Assembly (NCBI GenBank): GCA_036000105.1
Contig: DASYGE010000012.1
Coordinates: forward strand, 434,001 to 498,000
Length of the DNA stretch: 64,000 nt
Direction of reading: 5' to 3'
Source of the DNA: DASUBN01 sp036000105
Lineage (GTDB): Bacteria; Pseudomonadota; Gammaproteobacteria; Natronospirales; REEB76
The notes beneath the pieces are model-generated. The model made no database searches. It was given only the letters and a program-made list of their open reading frames with translations, and was not told the DNA's origin. Positions 16,203-24,138 of the stretch are shown here, piece after piece. Every line of letters starts with the position of its first letter. Position 1 is the stretch's first letter. The position numbers and the translations under genes were made by a program.

Positions 16203-16727
16203 ATGTCGCACCGCTACGTCTGCATCGCCCTGGTCCTCCTGGCCGCCCCTGCCTATGCAGACGCGCCGCCCGCCGCTCCCACCGGCCTCGGCCGCCTCGC
16301 GGCCATCCTGCCGGGTATATGGAAGACCAGCGGCGAGACCTACGCCACCCAATTCACCCAGGCAGGCAAGGTGAACTATGTGACGGTGCGCGACTGCTGG
16401 CACGAGGGCACGGAATTCAAATGCGTGTTCGTGGTGAACAACAAGCTGCAGCTGTTCGGTATCTACAGCTGGGACTCGCCCAATGGGATCTATCACGAGA
16501 ACCAGATCACGGTGCAGGGGCCTTCACCGGTGTTCAACATCTATGTCAAAGGCGATACCTGGACCTATCTGCAGGATGGCGAAGACAAGGAAGGCAAGAT
16601 CTATCACACCCGTCTCACCAAGACCTATGGTTCGTCCACGAGCGTAGCCATCACCAGCGAATATTCGCTGGATGGCAAGACCTGGGTGCTCTACGAGAAG
16701 GCCACCGAGACGCGGGTGGCTGAATGA
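16203..16727 (+). CDS. Secreted protein, third relative of the pair at 1-975
   Basis: A 174-residue protein with a signal peptide (YVCIALVLLAAPAYA). The mature part follows the pattern of the genes at 1-975: LGRLAAILPGIWKTSGETYATQFTQAGKVNYVTVRDCWHEGTEFKCVF, with the same DCW...C cysteine pair, and ends DGKTWVLYEKATETRV. It carries an extra charged loop (DGEDKEGKIYHTRL). The likeness to the minus-strand operon family (common end GKTW....TRV) suggests a common beta-rich fold. Function unknown. Confidence 0.7.
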   Translation: MSHRYVCIALVLLAAPAYADAPPAAPTGLGRLAAILPGIWKTSGETYATQFTQAGKVNYVTVRDCWHEGTEFKCVFVVNNKLQLFGIYSWDSPNGIYHENQITVQGPSPVFNIYVKGDTWTYLQDGEDKEGKIYHTRLTKTYGSSTSVAITSEYSLDGKTWVLYEKATETRVAE

Positions 16728-16731
16728 AAAA

Positions 16732-16760
16732 GCCTCCCACCGGGATCGCCGGTGGGAGGC
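16732..16760. terminator. Bidirectional terminator hairpin
   Basis: GCCTCCCACCGG pairs perfectly with CCGGTGGGAGGC across a five-base loop, a 12-bp stem. It lies exactly between two convergent genes (stops at 16727 and 16776). AAAAA precedes it, giving a T-run for the minus-strand transcript; a TTTT occurs 16 bases after it on the plus strand. Confidence 0.8.
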
Positions 16761-16775
16761 TTCGAGTCTGGGCTT

Positions 16776-17402
16776 TTAGAAATCCCAGCGCAGGGAGAGC
16801 AGCAAGCGGTTCTGGCCGATGTTGCTGAATTCCTCGGTCACGCCGAAATCCATGCTCTTGCCGATCTGGGTGTGCAGGCCTGCGGACAACACTGTCTCGG
16901 AAGCCGAGGCGCTGATGTTGGAAGGCAGCCCCGTGGTCGCATCCGTGCTCGCGGTGGTGTGGTCGATGAAGGTGGAGAGTTCGAGACCCGTAGCTATCGC
17001 CGTATTCAAGCCAGTGCCCAAGTCATAACCCGTGTGGCTGGAATTGGAGACAGCGGATTCGGCCTTGTTGCGGTTGAGGCCGAAGCGCACCACCCAATCC
17101 GTAGCGTCCGCCACCGCGGAATGCATGCCGAGACCGAAGCCGAACACAGTCTGTTTCGCATCCAGCCCGGATGAGCTGCCGGAGAAGCCGCCGAAGGTGT
17201 TGCTGCTGTACTGGCCATAGGCGTAGAACGTATCTGAGAGATCGTAGTTGCCCGACAGCCGGTAGCTGGTGCCGCCGTCCAGGAATATGGCGCCCTGTTT
17301 GCCGAGGGAGAATTCCAGGTTGGTGTAGCTCTGGGGATCCGCAGCGGCGATGCTGGAGACGCCCAGCAAGGTGACCGCGACAAGCAAACGCAGAATATTC
17401 AT
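16776..17402 (-). CDS. Outer-membrane beta-barrel protein
   Basis: A 208-residue protein with a clear signal peptide (MNILRLLVAVTLLGVSSIAA). The rest alternates polar and aromatic residues in about eight strands (YRLSGNYDLSDTFYAYGQYS, TVFGFGLGMHSAV, WVVRFGLNRN, NRLLLSLRWDF) and ends in F, the Bam signal. The opening PQSYTNLEFSLGK and the organisation recall the small Ax21-like barrels of Xanthomonadales, though I would not name it from this. It converges on the gene at 16203 with a shared terminator. Confidence 0.7.
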   Translation of the reverse strand: MNILRLLVAVTLLGVSSIAAADPQSYTNLEFSLGKQGAIFLDGGTSYRLSGNYDLSDTFYAYGQYSSNTFGGFSGSSSGLDAKQTVFGFGLGMHSAVADATDWVVRFGLNRNKAESAVSNSSHTGYDLGTGLNTAIATGLELSTFIDHTTASTDATTGLPSNISASASETVLSAGLHTQIGKSMDFGVTEEFSNIGQNRLLLSLRWDF

Positions 17403-17597
17403 TTTCGATCCTTCTTGAGTCCTAGAGTGTGTACAGGCCGTTCACCGGCTGGGCCAGGCAGGCGCCCTACTTATGATCCACGGCGAGCGGATTTTAAGGT
17501 ATAGGATGCATGGATGCACGTTTAAGTCGCATATTTCCGCTGGATCCGCCATCTAAGATAGTATTTCACGCCAATAACCTGTCATCGGGGTGGACAT

Positions 17598-18263
17598 ATG
17601 TTCGTCGGGCATTACGGCGTGGCCTTCGCGGCCCGCGGCGCTGAGAAACGGCTGCCCCTGTGGGTCTATTTCCTCGCCGTGCAGTGGGTGGATCTGGTCT
17701 GGACCGTGCTCGTGTTCTTTGGCGTGGAGCGGGTCCACATCCAGCCCGGTGTGAACCCCTCGGGTCCCCTGGTCTTTGATTTCTATCCCTATACCCACAG
17801 TCTCGCCGCGGGTCTGGCCTGGGCCGCCATCGCCTTCATGGGGTATAGAGTGATTACCCGCATGAAAGGTTCACAGCGGGTAGCGGCTTTTCTCGCGCTC
17901 GCTGTGCTCTCCCATTGGTTCCTGGATCTCATCGTCCACCAGCCGGACCTGGCGCTTTATCCCGGCGGTCTCAAGGTGGGCCTCGGCTTGTGGAACTTCC
18001 CCAAGGTCGAGCTGGCGGTGGAGTTATTGTTGCTGACCGCCGGCCTTGTCTATTACTTCAGGAAGAGCCCGGAACTCTCCAAGAAGCGGCGCATCGGCAT
18101 GGTGGTGCTATGTCTCATCATCATCGCCATCCAGCTCGCCGGCGACTTCGGCCCGCCGCCGCCTTCCGTCAAAGTCATGGCCGTGAGCGGCTTCGCTTTG
18201 TACGCGGTGTTTACAGCGCTCGCAGCTTGGGCGGAAGGGCGGGCGGCGAAGAGCCATCCTTAA
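17598..18263 (+). CDS. Membrane protein resembling the YdjM-type metal-dependent hydrolases
   Basis: A 221-residue protein with about six hydrophobic segments. It opens MFVGHYGVAFAARG, and later has YPYTHSLAAGLAWAAIAF and VLSHWFLDLIVHQPDLAL. The H-G at the start, the TH-S and the SHWFLDL histidine-aspartate pair are the signature of the YdjM/DUF457 family of membrane-bound, presumably metal-dependent hydrolases. Substrates are not established for the family. It is a single gene, 140 bases before the next. Confidence 0.7.
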   Translation: MFVGHYGVAFAARGAEKRLPLWVYFLAVQWVDLVWTVLVFFGVERVHIQPGVNPSGPLVFDFYPYTHSLAAGLAWAAIAFMGYRVITRMKGSQRVAAFLALAVLSHWFLDLIVHQPDLALYPGGLKVGLGLWNFPKVELAVELLLLTAGLVYYFRKSPELSKKRRIGMVVLCLIIIAIQLAGDFGPPPPSVKVMAVSGFALYAVFTALAAWAEGRAAKSHP

Positions 18264-18403
18264 GAAGATTTTCCCGCCGCTGCCCAGAACTTTTCACCGC
18301 ACACAGCATCAGAACTCCTGACCCGATGGCCGATCGGGCCATCGGGACCTGGTGCCGCCTTGCATCGGGCTTCCCCTTCAAAACCCGCCCGCGAGGAACA
18401 GCC

Positions 18404-19210
18404 ATGAAATATCGCACGCCCATCATCAGCATCTTCGCCTCCAGCATGGCGCTTTCCCTGATCTGCGTCGCGCCCGCTTACGCCGGGTCGGGTGACACTT
18501 ATCTGAGACCCGCCGTGAAGGTGGGGCAGCATCTCTCCGATGTGTTCTCGAAGACGGTGTCCATACGCGGGGCGGGCTTCGATGAGTATGACAAGCGCAT
18601 CGCCGGCAGCGCGAACTACACCGTCACCGCTGTGACATCCAAGGGCATCACCTTCGATTCCGATTACCGGTATGACGGCTACTCTGAAGGCAGCGGCGGC
18701 TATCAAGTGCTGCAGGATGGCATCACCAACTGTTTCCAGGGTCAGTGCAGCGTCAACGACCAGACCAGCGGCGTGCTATTCAACCCTTACCTCTGGGGCG
18801 ACATACCGAAGGATGTACAGGCTGGTAGCACCTGGAAGGGTACCATCGCCCAACCCTGGGAGATCGGCCCATCCGGCAGTGAGCAAGTGCAGGTCCTGCG
18901 CCTCGATGCCGCGGACGGCGTGATCACCCTGTCCCGCGCCGGCACCGGTTCCGGGCCTTCATCCGACGATCAGGCGCGGGAGAAGAGCGGCAAACCGGTG
19001 GTGATCACCAAGGATGGTAAGCAGATCGAGGTATCCGTCATCCCCGGGGAGAGTCACTGGAGCGGTCTGACCACCGTATGCCGGGGCGTCATCGTCAGCG
19101 ATGAGATCATGGTAGAGCGGCATGTGACGCTGGTCACGAAGACCGGCGAGAAGTTCGAAGCCGAGCAACGTACTTACACGCTGCTGGACCTGTCGTCGGA
19201 CGCGGTATAG
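18404..19210 (+). CDS. Secreted protein of unknown function
   Basis: A 268-residue protein with a signal peptide (MALSLICVAPAYA) and a beta-rich mature chain with two close cysteines (TNCFQGQCSVND) and one later (TTVCRGV), so a periplasmic disulfide is likely. The last third (SHWSGLTTVCRGVIVSDEIMVERHVTLVTKTGEKFEAEQRTYTL) suggests a lipoprotein- or DUF3108-like barrel, but I cannot place it. The frame runs upstream to 17915 over the previous gene; ATG 18404 gives the signal peptide and has GAGGA about nine bases ahead. Confidence 0.65.
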   Translation: MKYRTPIISIFASSMALSLICVAPAYAGSGDTYLRPAVKVGQHLSDVFSKTVSIRGAGFDEYDKRIAGSANYTVTAVTSKGITFDSDYRYDGYSEGSGGYQVLQDGITNCFQGQCSVNDQTSGVLFNPYLWGDIPKDVQAGSTWKGTIAQPWEIGPSGSEQVQVLRLDAADGVITLSRAGTGSGPSSDDQAREKSGKPVVITKDGKQIEVSVIPGESHWSGLTTVCRGVIVSDEIMVERHVTLVTKTGEKFEAEQRTYTLLDLSSDAV

Positions 19211-19225
19211 CATCGCACCCGATAG

Positions 19226-19657
19226 CTATCCGCTGCGGATCTCCCAGTCCGCGACGCCGCCTTTCACGATCCGGAAGAGTGGGTGTGCATTGGGGTTCTT
19301 GGTGCCGGCGAATTGCTTGCGCCATTTCGGCGCACGTACCTTAAGTTTCTTCTGGAGGTGCTCCCATTCGTAGGTGACTTGGCCGCGAGTGACTTTCAGC
19401 CGTCCTGAACCGATACGGCCGATCTTCTTCCCGTCGAAATGGTATCCGCGTCGGGTGGCCTCGGCATGCACTTCTTTCAAGTAAGCCACGATGTAGCGCC
19501 GGGGTGCTTTCGTCGCCTGGAAGCGCTTGAGCTGCGGATGATGCTTATAGCCCTTCGTCTTGCCTGCCAATACCGCCTGGGCCAGCAGCGCTTCGCGCCA
19601 GAGGGCCACGAGACCTTTGGCATCGAGATACTGTGGGTGCAGGGACCAGAGACGCAT
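19226..19657 (-). CDS. Pyrimidine-dimer DNA glycosylase / endonuclease V family
   Basis: A 143-residue protein starting MRLWSLHPQYLDAKGLVAL, with KTKGYKHHPQLKRF and VAYLKEVHAEATRRGYHFD. This matches the bacterial family Pfam PF03013, related to phage T4 endonuclease V, which cuts the glycosyl bond at UV dimers and nicks the backbone. The lysine-rich tail (HLQKKLKVRAPKWRKQF) and HPLFRIVKGGVADWE are usual for the family. The start at 19657 gives the conserved N-terminus; the frame extends 13 residues further. It faces the gene at 18404 with only 15 bases between the stops. Confidence 0.8.
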   Translation of the reverse strand: MRLWSLHPQYLDAKGLVALWREALLAQAVLAGKTKGYKHHPQLKRFQATKAPRRYIVAYLKEVHAEATRRGYHFDGKKIGRIGSGRLKVTRGQVTYEWEHLQKKLKVRAPKWRKQFAGTKNPNAHPLFRIVKGGVADWEIRSG

Positions 19658-19756
19658 GGGCGTTCCGCGAGGAGAGAGGCGCTCGCAGCATAACAAAGTG
19701 CTGCATGACTCACCGGCCTATACTGAATCGGGTATAGGACACGGGGAGGGGTGGGT

Positions 19757-20524
19757 ATGGGTTTCGTGAGATCGTCGGTCGCGGACCTCGCTTTCCTGTT
19801 CGTGATGCTCATCGCCGGCATCGGACTGTGGGGCGCACTCAAGACCACGGTGTTCGAAGGCGATTTCACTCTCGCTTTCTTCATGGTCTGGCTGGTGGCT
19901 ACCGCCATCGTGGGGTGGTGGGTGCGCGATCAACCTCTGGTACTGCGCACCCCGGTAGGGTTCCTGATGTTCTTGGGGTTAAGCCTCGTCCTCGTGCCTT
20001 TGTCCTGGTGGTCCGGTGCCAAGATCGTAGCAAGTGCGGAAGCCGCTGTTACAGCGGCAGCGGCAGTGCTTTTGGGTAGGATGTGGTCAAAGCGGCTGGC
20101 TTCGCGGCTCGATGAAGGCGCAACGCCCTGGTACCTCGATCAATCCATCAATCTCGTCAACGATCTACTGCGCTGGGTGTTGGGCTGTATCGTCGCCTGG
20201 TTCCTGGTAGGCATCCTGCCGCTCGTGTTGGTGCTCGCCCTGCCTGTGGAGTGGGTGCCTTGGGCCGCCATGCTCTGGGGATTCGGTCTGACGGCGTATT
20301 ACCTCGTGGCCGTGCGCAAGACCAAGGCAAAGTTCCTCGAGATACCGCTAGGCCTCTGGGCGCTGGCGGTGGTCGCGGTGGTGTTGCAGCTGTTCGAGAA
20401 GCAGATCGCGGGGCCCATGGAGCCGGGGTCGATAGGCGTCATCGCTTATGCGGCTTATGCGCCAGTAGTGGCGGGGTTATTTGTGGAGATAGCTGTATTA
20501 GGTACGCTGCTGAATAAAGGGTAG
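19757..20524 (+). CDS. Polytopic membrane protein of unknown function
   Basis: A 255-residue protein with about eight hydrophobic segments, ending in LFVEIAVLGTLLNKG. A soluble loop in the middle (MWSKRLASRLDEGATPWYLDQSINLVNDL) is the least hydrophobic part. GGGGAGGGG lies just before the ATG at 19757; a GTG at 19751 is an alternative. I recognise no transporter or enzyme motif. It is the last gene of normal base composition before the AT-rich cassette, whose first palindrome follows five bases after the stop. Confidence 0.6.
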   Translation: MGFVRSSVADLAFLFVMLIAGIGLWGALKTTVFEGDFTLAFFMVWLVATAIVGWWVRDQPLVLRTPVGFLMFLGLSLVLVPLSWWSGAKIVASAEAAVTAAAAVLLGRMWSKRLASRLDEGATPWYLDQSINLVNDLLRWVLGCIVAWFLVGILPLVLVLALPVEWVPWAAMLWGFGLTAYYLVAVRKTKAKFLEIPLGLWALAVVAVVLQLFEKQIAGPMEPGSIGVIAYAAYAPVVAGLFVEIAVLGTLLNKG

Positions 20525-20529
20525 TGCCC

Positions 20530-20545
20530 CTCTATATCTATAGAG
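20530..20545. terminator. Palindrome at the edge of the AT-rich cassette
   Basis: A perfect 16-base palindrome-like hairpin, CTCTATA-TC-TATAGAG, fills the gap between the stop of the membrane gene (20524) and the stop of the cassette gene (20546, minus strand). It could be a small bidirectional terminator or a scar of the cassette's insertion. Its AT-rich composition resembles the cassette, not the flank. Confidence 0.4.
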
Positions 20546-21700
20546 TCAATTCTTGATCTTGTCTCCCGAATCGGTGCTTGCGTTATCGATGTCTTCGAGA
20601 ATAATTCCCTTTTTGTCTCTAAAACCTTTAATTGTTACGCGCTCTCCAAACATTGGCTTGACGATATCAGACATCATTCCAGAAGGAACAAAAACCGTGT
20701 GCTCATGATTTTGATCATCAATTAAATCAATAATGCCTTTACTTTCATCCCTAGCATCAGCGAATTTCAAAACGCCCGAAACAGTTACTAATTCTTTGGA
20801 AGGCGATGACACTTCATATGCAACTAAAGTTTGAGGTGATATTGAAGCAATTCTATTTCTTGAGGTGGTAAAGGAAAATTTGCGTTCATGCCCCTTTGTC
20901 TGCGCAGTGAAACCTACAGAGCTGACGTCTTTCCCATCCGGAGCTATTTTTCTTGCTAAACTAAGAAAATTTCTTCGATATGCTTCATCTTCGATGCGGG
21001 CTGTAAGGCCAGTTTCCCCTTGATCCTGCAAAATCTCAAGACAATCTACAACTTCATTTACGACACGGCCTCCCATGTCTTCACCGGGCAAGCTAACTTG
21101 TCTATTGCTACCAACTTGAAATGTAACCGCAAAGCTTCCAGGGCGAGGCGCAGATACAAATAGGGAGAAGTCATCTTGAATGCTACGTTTCATCCGGCCT
21201 TGCTCTCTGAATGGCCTTTGCATAACTCTTTCGGCCGTCCTTTTCACGAGGCGCTCTACGTCGGTTACTCGTTCGACGAAAAGATTTGTGAGTGCGACTC
21301 CGAATCCCACACCATCGCCTGATAGCGACATTTGAAATTCTGATTCAGATAACGTAAGACCGCGAAGTTCAAGATGTCGCCGAAAATTTACAGTTTCCGA
21401 GAAGTCGCGTAATTCTTCCGCAATTTCAGCCGGCGGATTGCCAAATAATGCCGCAGAAATTAATTGTTCAGCCGAACGCCACTCGTTGAGCTCAACGGCC
21501 ATGGACGCGGCACTTCTGAAAAGAACAGATCTGGTCGGCTCAAATTCAGATTTCATCAAATAATTGTTCGCCGCCTCTGACTCTAATTGCCAAGCCTCGA
21601 CCAGAAGCGCCTTATATTTCGGCAGATTGCCTTGCCGTTTAGCGTATTCCGCTTCTTCAGCACGATCCATTGCTTTTTTATGTAAGGTTTCAGCGCTCAT
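20546..21700 (-). CDS. Protein of unknown function, second gene of an AT-rich cassette
   Basis: A 384-residue soluble protein. Residues 1-110 are helical and repeat-like (AEYAKRQGNLPKYKALLVEAWQLESEAANNY, then TRSVLFRSAASMAVELNEWRSAEQLISAAL), suggesting a TPR-type hairpin. A middle mixed region follows. The last 80 residues look like a beta-barrel: VSGVLKFADARDESKGIIDLIDD, EHTVFVPSGMM, GERVTIKGFRDKKGIILEDI, reminiscent of an OB fold. No catalytic motif is visible. The start overlaps the partner's stop by four bases. One sample line (20641-20700) counts 26 G+C of 60, far below the neighbours, so recent transfer is likely. Confidence 0.8.
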   Translation of the reverse strand: MSAETLHKKAMDRAEEAEYAKRQGNLPKYKALLVEAWQLESEAANNYLMKSEFEPTRSVLFRSAASMAVELNEWRSAEQLISAALFGNPPAEIAEELRDFSETVNFRRHLELRGLTLSESEFQMSLSGDGVGFGVALTNLFVERVTDVERLVKRTAERVMQRPFREQGRMKRSIQDDFSLFVSAPRPGSFAVTFQVGSNRQVSLPGEDMGGRVVNEVVDCLEILQDQGETGLTARIEDEAYRRNFLSLARKIAPDGKDVSSVGFTAQTKGHERKFSFTTSRNRIASISPQTLVAYEVSSPSKELVTVSGVLKFADARDESKGIIDLIDDQNHEHTVFVPSGMMSDIVKPMFGERVTIKGFRDKKGIILEDIDNASTDSGDKIKN

Positions 21701-22221
21701 ACATATTTCACATGACTGAGAGGGAGACCGAAATCAACAACGACGACTAATGCTTTAATCGATGATGGTACGCTATTAACTTGGCTAATTTTTGTGCTTA
21801 CACGTTGATTAACAGAATTACCTTCTGCGACTAATATGCCCGATACTTCTAAGCGAGATTTTTCCTGGAACATTGGCGTGCTATTTTCTTTTGGGCCAAG
21901 CCAATAGTCGAATCCAGTTCCTTTTCTAGCTCGCTCAATAACTGTAAGAGGAGTGAGTTCTTTTACCAATAGGGCAGCAACACCATACGCGCCGTGTTCA
22001 GTTGCTTCCTGAAGATCAGCCCACGATTTAAGCGTCTGAGTAGTCGGTGGAATCCAACTAAGACTATCTTTAACCGAGATGTCACCTTTAATCGAAATCT
22101 CTGTACCAGGTGTATGTGAGTTGTGATTTAAACACACCGCCGCTGCTTCATGCATGGTCTTGGCACGCGAAGCAGTAATTCCCGGCATCCCACCATCTAA
22201 ATCCTTTAGATCAAGCGCCAT
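21697..22221 (-). CDS. Protein of unknown function, first gene of an AT-rich cassette
   Basis: A 174-residue protein with no signal peptide or membrane segment. A conserved-looking core reads EATEHGAYGVAALLVKEL, VIERARKGTGFDYWLG and LEVSGIL. The order G.G.DYWLG followed by a strand LEVSG recalls the GxDxxx...(E)xK strand pair of PD-(D/E)XK nucleases, but with serine where lysine is expected; that is only a hypothesis. It is coupled to the 384-residue partner by an ATGA overlap. Base composition is as AT-rich as its partner and unlike both flanks. Confidence 0.75.
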   Translation of the reverse strand: MALDLKDLDGGMPGITASRAKTMHEAAAVCLNHNSHTPGTEISIKGDISVKDSLSWIPPTTQTLKSWADLQEATEHGAYGVAALLVKELTPLTVIERARKGTGFDYWLGPKENSTPMFQEKSRLEVSGILVAEGNSVNQRVSTKISQVNSVPSSIKALVVVVDFGLPLSHVKYV

Positions 22222-22290
22222 GCACCCTCCTTTGCAGCACTCATATTACTAACCATCCTAGCCGTTTAAGTAATCTCCTAAATTCTTTGA

Positions 22291-22414
22291 TAAAAATCGC
22301 GGATTTTCGTTCCAGACGAGGCGCAGCGCGACCCGAGCGGCGGAGTTACCAAATAGGTAATGAGCAAGCGAGAGAGCGCTGCAACGAAGTATGGGACGAA
22401 AAGACGCATTTTTA
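22291..22414. repeat. Structured repeat, copy 1 of core type I, bounded by complementary arms
   Basis: Outer arms pair: TAAAAAT (22291-22297) with ATTTTTA (22408-22414), and TTTTCGTTCCA (22304-22314) with TGGGACGAAAA (22392-22402) allowing one G-T pair. Inside lies a 75-base core (22316-22390): ACGAGGCGC, then GGAG, a hairpin TTACC-AAATA-GGTAA, then TGAG and finally GCAACGAAGT. The same layout recurs at 24174-24247 with a different but still paired stem. The right arm ends exactly on the stop codon (22412-22414) of the ParA gene. The 190-base gap between the cassette and that gene holds little else. Confidence 0.7.
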
Positions 22415-23056
22415 CGAAGGGATGCTGCGTCGTGACTCAAGCCATTCGACGAGCGGTTTCCACTGTTTCCAATCCTGTTCGGCCAGATACGGTGGCAGTT
22501 CATGTATGCCGAGTCCCCGGGAATAGGCGCGGATATAGTTCTGGGCATCCCGCAGGGTGGCGATGAAGGGTACCTTGATGCCGTCCAGGAACTTCTCCAG
22601 GTCGTCGAAGACCAGCAGGGTTTCCCGCACCCGATTCGCCACTACCGCGAGCTTCACTTCCCGGCGCTCCACCTTGCCTACTTCCAGGAGCTCCTGGATG
22701 AATTTGCCGGCGGCATTGATGTCGATGGGTGAAGGCAGCACGGGCACCACGATGGTTTCGGCATGGCGTACCAGTTGGGTGAGTTCCGTGCCATGGGCCC
22801 GGGCCGGCGGGTCGATGATGAGGTAATCGGTGTTGCGCGGTAGATGCGTCAGGCCATCCTTGACGGCGTTGATACCCAGGATGGGATCCCGCTCCGGCGG
22901 GCGCTTGGCGAGCCAGTCCAGGCTCGAGGTCTGGGGATCGTAATCCGCGAGCGCCACCACGCCTTCCCAGTTGCTGGCGAAGTAGGCGGCGATACTGGTG
23001 GCGAGTGTGCTTTTGCCGCAGCCGCCCTTGGCGTTCATCACCATGATGGTTCTCAT
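22412..23056 (-). CDS. ParA-family ATPase, orphan
   Basis: A 214-residue protein with a deviant Walker A, MNAKGGCGKSTLATSIAAYF, and the ParA switch II region DYLIIDPPA. VVPVLPSPIDINAAG and VVANRVRETL follow as in the ParA/MinD group. The first Walker A glycine-lysine pair (KGGCGKS) holds the signature lysine. No ParB gene or parS cluster is visible nearby, so it is not an evident chromosome or plasmid partition pair; orphan ParAs position other cargo. A TTG start five codons upstream (23071) is possible. The neighbour is a zinc-ribbon protein in divergent orientation. Confidence 0.85.
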   Translation of the reverse strand: MRTIMVMNAKGGCGKSTLATSIAAYFASNWEGVVALADYDPQTSSLDWLAKRPPERDPILGINAVKDGLTHLPRNTDYLIIDPPARAHGTELTQLVRHAETIVVPVLPSPIDINAAGKFIQELLEVGKVERREVKLAVVANRVRETLLVFDDLEKFLDGIKVPFIATLRDAQNYIRAYSRGLGIHELPPYLAEQDWKQWKPLVEWLESRRSIPS

Positions 23057-23243
23057 GGAATACCCCGGCAATCTCTGTTGGTTTTATACATATTCCCTGT
23101 CCCTTGAGTATATGACGGCTGGCCGAATCCAGGGCGGCACAAGCTGTAACAATCCGAGCAGTCCGGGAGGGTATTATCACAACCCCTTGAAACCGCGCCC
23201 AAATAACCGGCGGTCATCGGGAACTCCAGGAGGCTCTAGGATC

Positions 23244-23654
23244 ATGGCCAACAAGTTGCTGAAAGACACGCCGGTGCATGTGAGCTGCCCTCATTGCGGC
23301 AAGCTCCAGCACCCCCGCCTCAAATGGGCGAAGAATCACAGATCCCTGAAGTGCAAGCACTGCGGCAAAGCCATGGACCTGCGGGAGAAACAGGCTCACA
23401 GCCTGATCCAACGCACCCTGAACGTGGTGATGTCCTTCGATAAGGTGCTGCAGGCCCTGCATGCGGAAGCCAAGAAGGCCGGCAAGGCTGTGAAGGCGAA
23501 GACCAAGAAGAAGAAACCGAAGAAAGAGAAGACCAGGAAGAAACCTGCCAAGAAATCCAAGGCAGCGAAGAGACTCACGAAGCGCGCCAAACCCGTGAGC
23601 ATGATGCCGCCCGAAGTCGGCACCCCTTCCGGCGGCGGACAGCCTTCACCCTGA
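23244..23654 (+). CDS. Zinc-ribbon protein with lysine-rich histone-H1-like tail
   Basis: A 136-residue protein. Residues about 14-45 hold two CxxC pairs (SCPHCGKLQHP and KCKHCGKAMD), a likely zinc ribbon. A helix follows (SLIQRTLNVVMSFDKVLQALHAEA), then about 45 residues that are mostly K, A and P (KKKPKKEKTRKKPAKKSK), like AlgP- or H1-like DNA-binding tails. AGGAGG lies 11 bases before the ATG. It is transcribed away from ParA. Binding to nucleic acid is a reasonable inference; the role is unknown. Confidence 0.7.
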   Translation: MANKLLKDTPVHVSCPHCGKLQHPRLKWAKNHRSLKCKHCGKAMDLREKQAHSLIQRTLNVVMSFDKVLQALHAEAKKAGKAVKAKTKKKKPKKEKTRKKPAKKSKAAKRLTKRAKPVSMMPPEVGTPSGGGQPSP

Positions 23655-23678
23655 ACCCTTGCTGACAGGAGAGTCACC

Positions 23679-24089
23679 ATGCAGCGCATGTTTGCAGGGA
23701 TAGTCTTGATGCTCGCAGCGGGCGCGGTCCACGCCGCCGTGCCGGTGGATGCGGTGGAAGCCGTGAAAGCCGCCGATACCTGGCTGGCCATGGTGGACAG
23801 CGGTCACTATGCCGAGAGCTGGAAACAGACGGCGCCGATGCTGCAGGTCGCGGAGAGCGAATCGGCCTGGGAGCAGGGCTTGCAGGCCGTGCGCACGCCG
23901 CTCGGGAAAGTGGTCTCCCGCATCGTGGTAGATACCCAATACACCACCACGATGCCCGGCGCACCGGACGGGCAGTACTGGGCGATACTTGAGCAGGCAT
24001 CCTTCGAGCACAAGGCTCAGGCGGCGGAGACCGTCATCCTGATGCGGGTCGGTAACGATTGGAAAGTGGCGGGTTATCACATCCGCTGA
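23679..24089 (+). CDS. Secreted DUF4019-type protein
   Basis: A 136-residue protein with a signal peptide (GIVLMLAAGAVHA). The mature part runs AVKAADTWLAMVDSGHYAESWKQTAPMLQ, LQAVRTPLGKVVSR and the end MRVGNDWKVAGYHIR, which matches DUF4019 (helix with WL.lvD.g.Y..SW..a......v, then R..lG....R). The fold is cystatin/NTF2-like; no function is established. It lies 25 bases after the zinc-ribbon gene on the same strand, so the two may form an operon. Confidence 0.75.
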   Translation: MQRMFAGIVLMLAAGAVHAAVPVDAVEAVKAADTWLAMVDSGHYAESWKQTAPMLQVAESESAWEQGLQAVRTPLGKVVSRIVVDTQYTTTMPGAPDGQYWAILEQASFEHKAQAAETVILMRVGNDWKVAGYHIR

Positions 24090-24138
24090 GATTGGTTTTC
24101 CCGAAGTCTTTAGTCTTTCCAATCAATTCACTGTCTTT

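Noticed and set aside
20546..22221. Insertion sequence or prophage remnant
   Set aside because: No transposase, integrase or terminal inverted repeats; only the base composition suggests transfer.
22258..22548. Separate small gene crossing the type I repeat
   Set aside because: It overlaps the end of the ParA gene and runs through the structured repeat; the translation looks random.
22412..23056. Plasmid or chromosome partition locus
   Set aside because: No ParB homologue or cluster of parS-like palindromes is visible beside the ParA gene.
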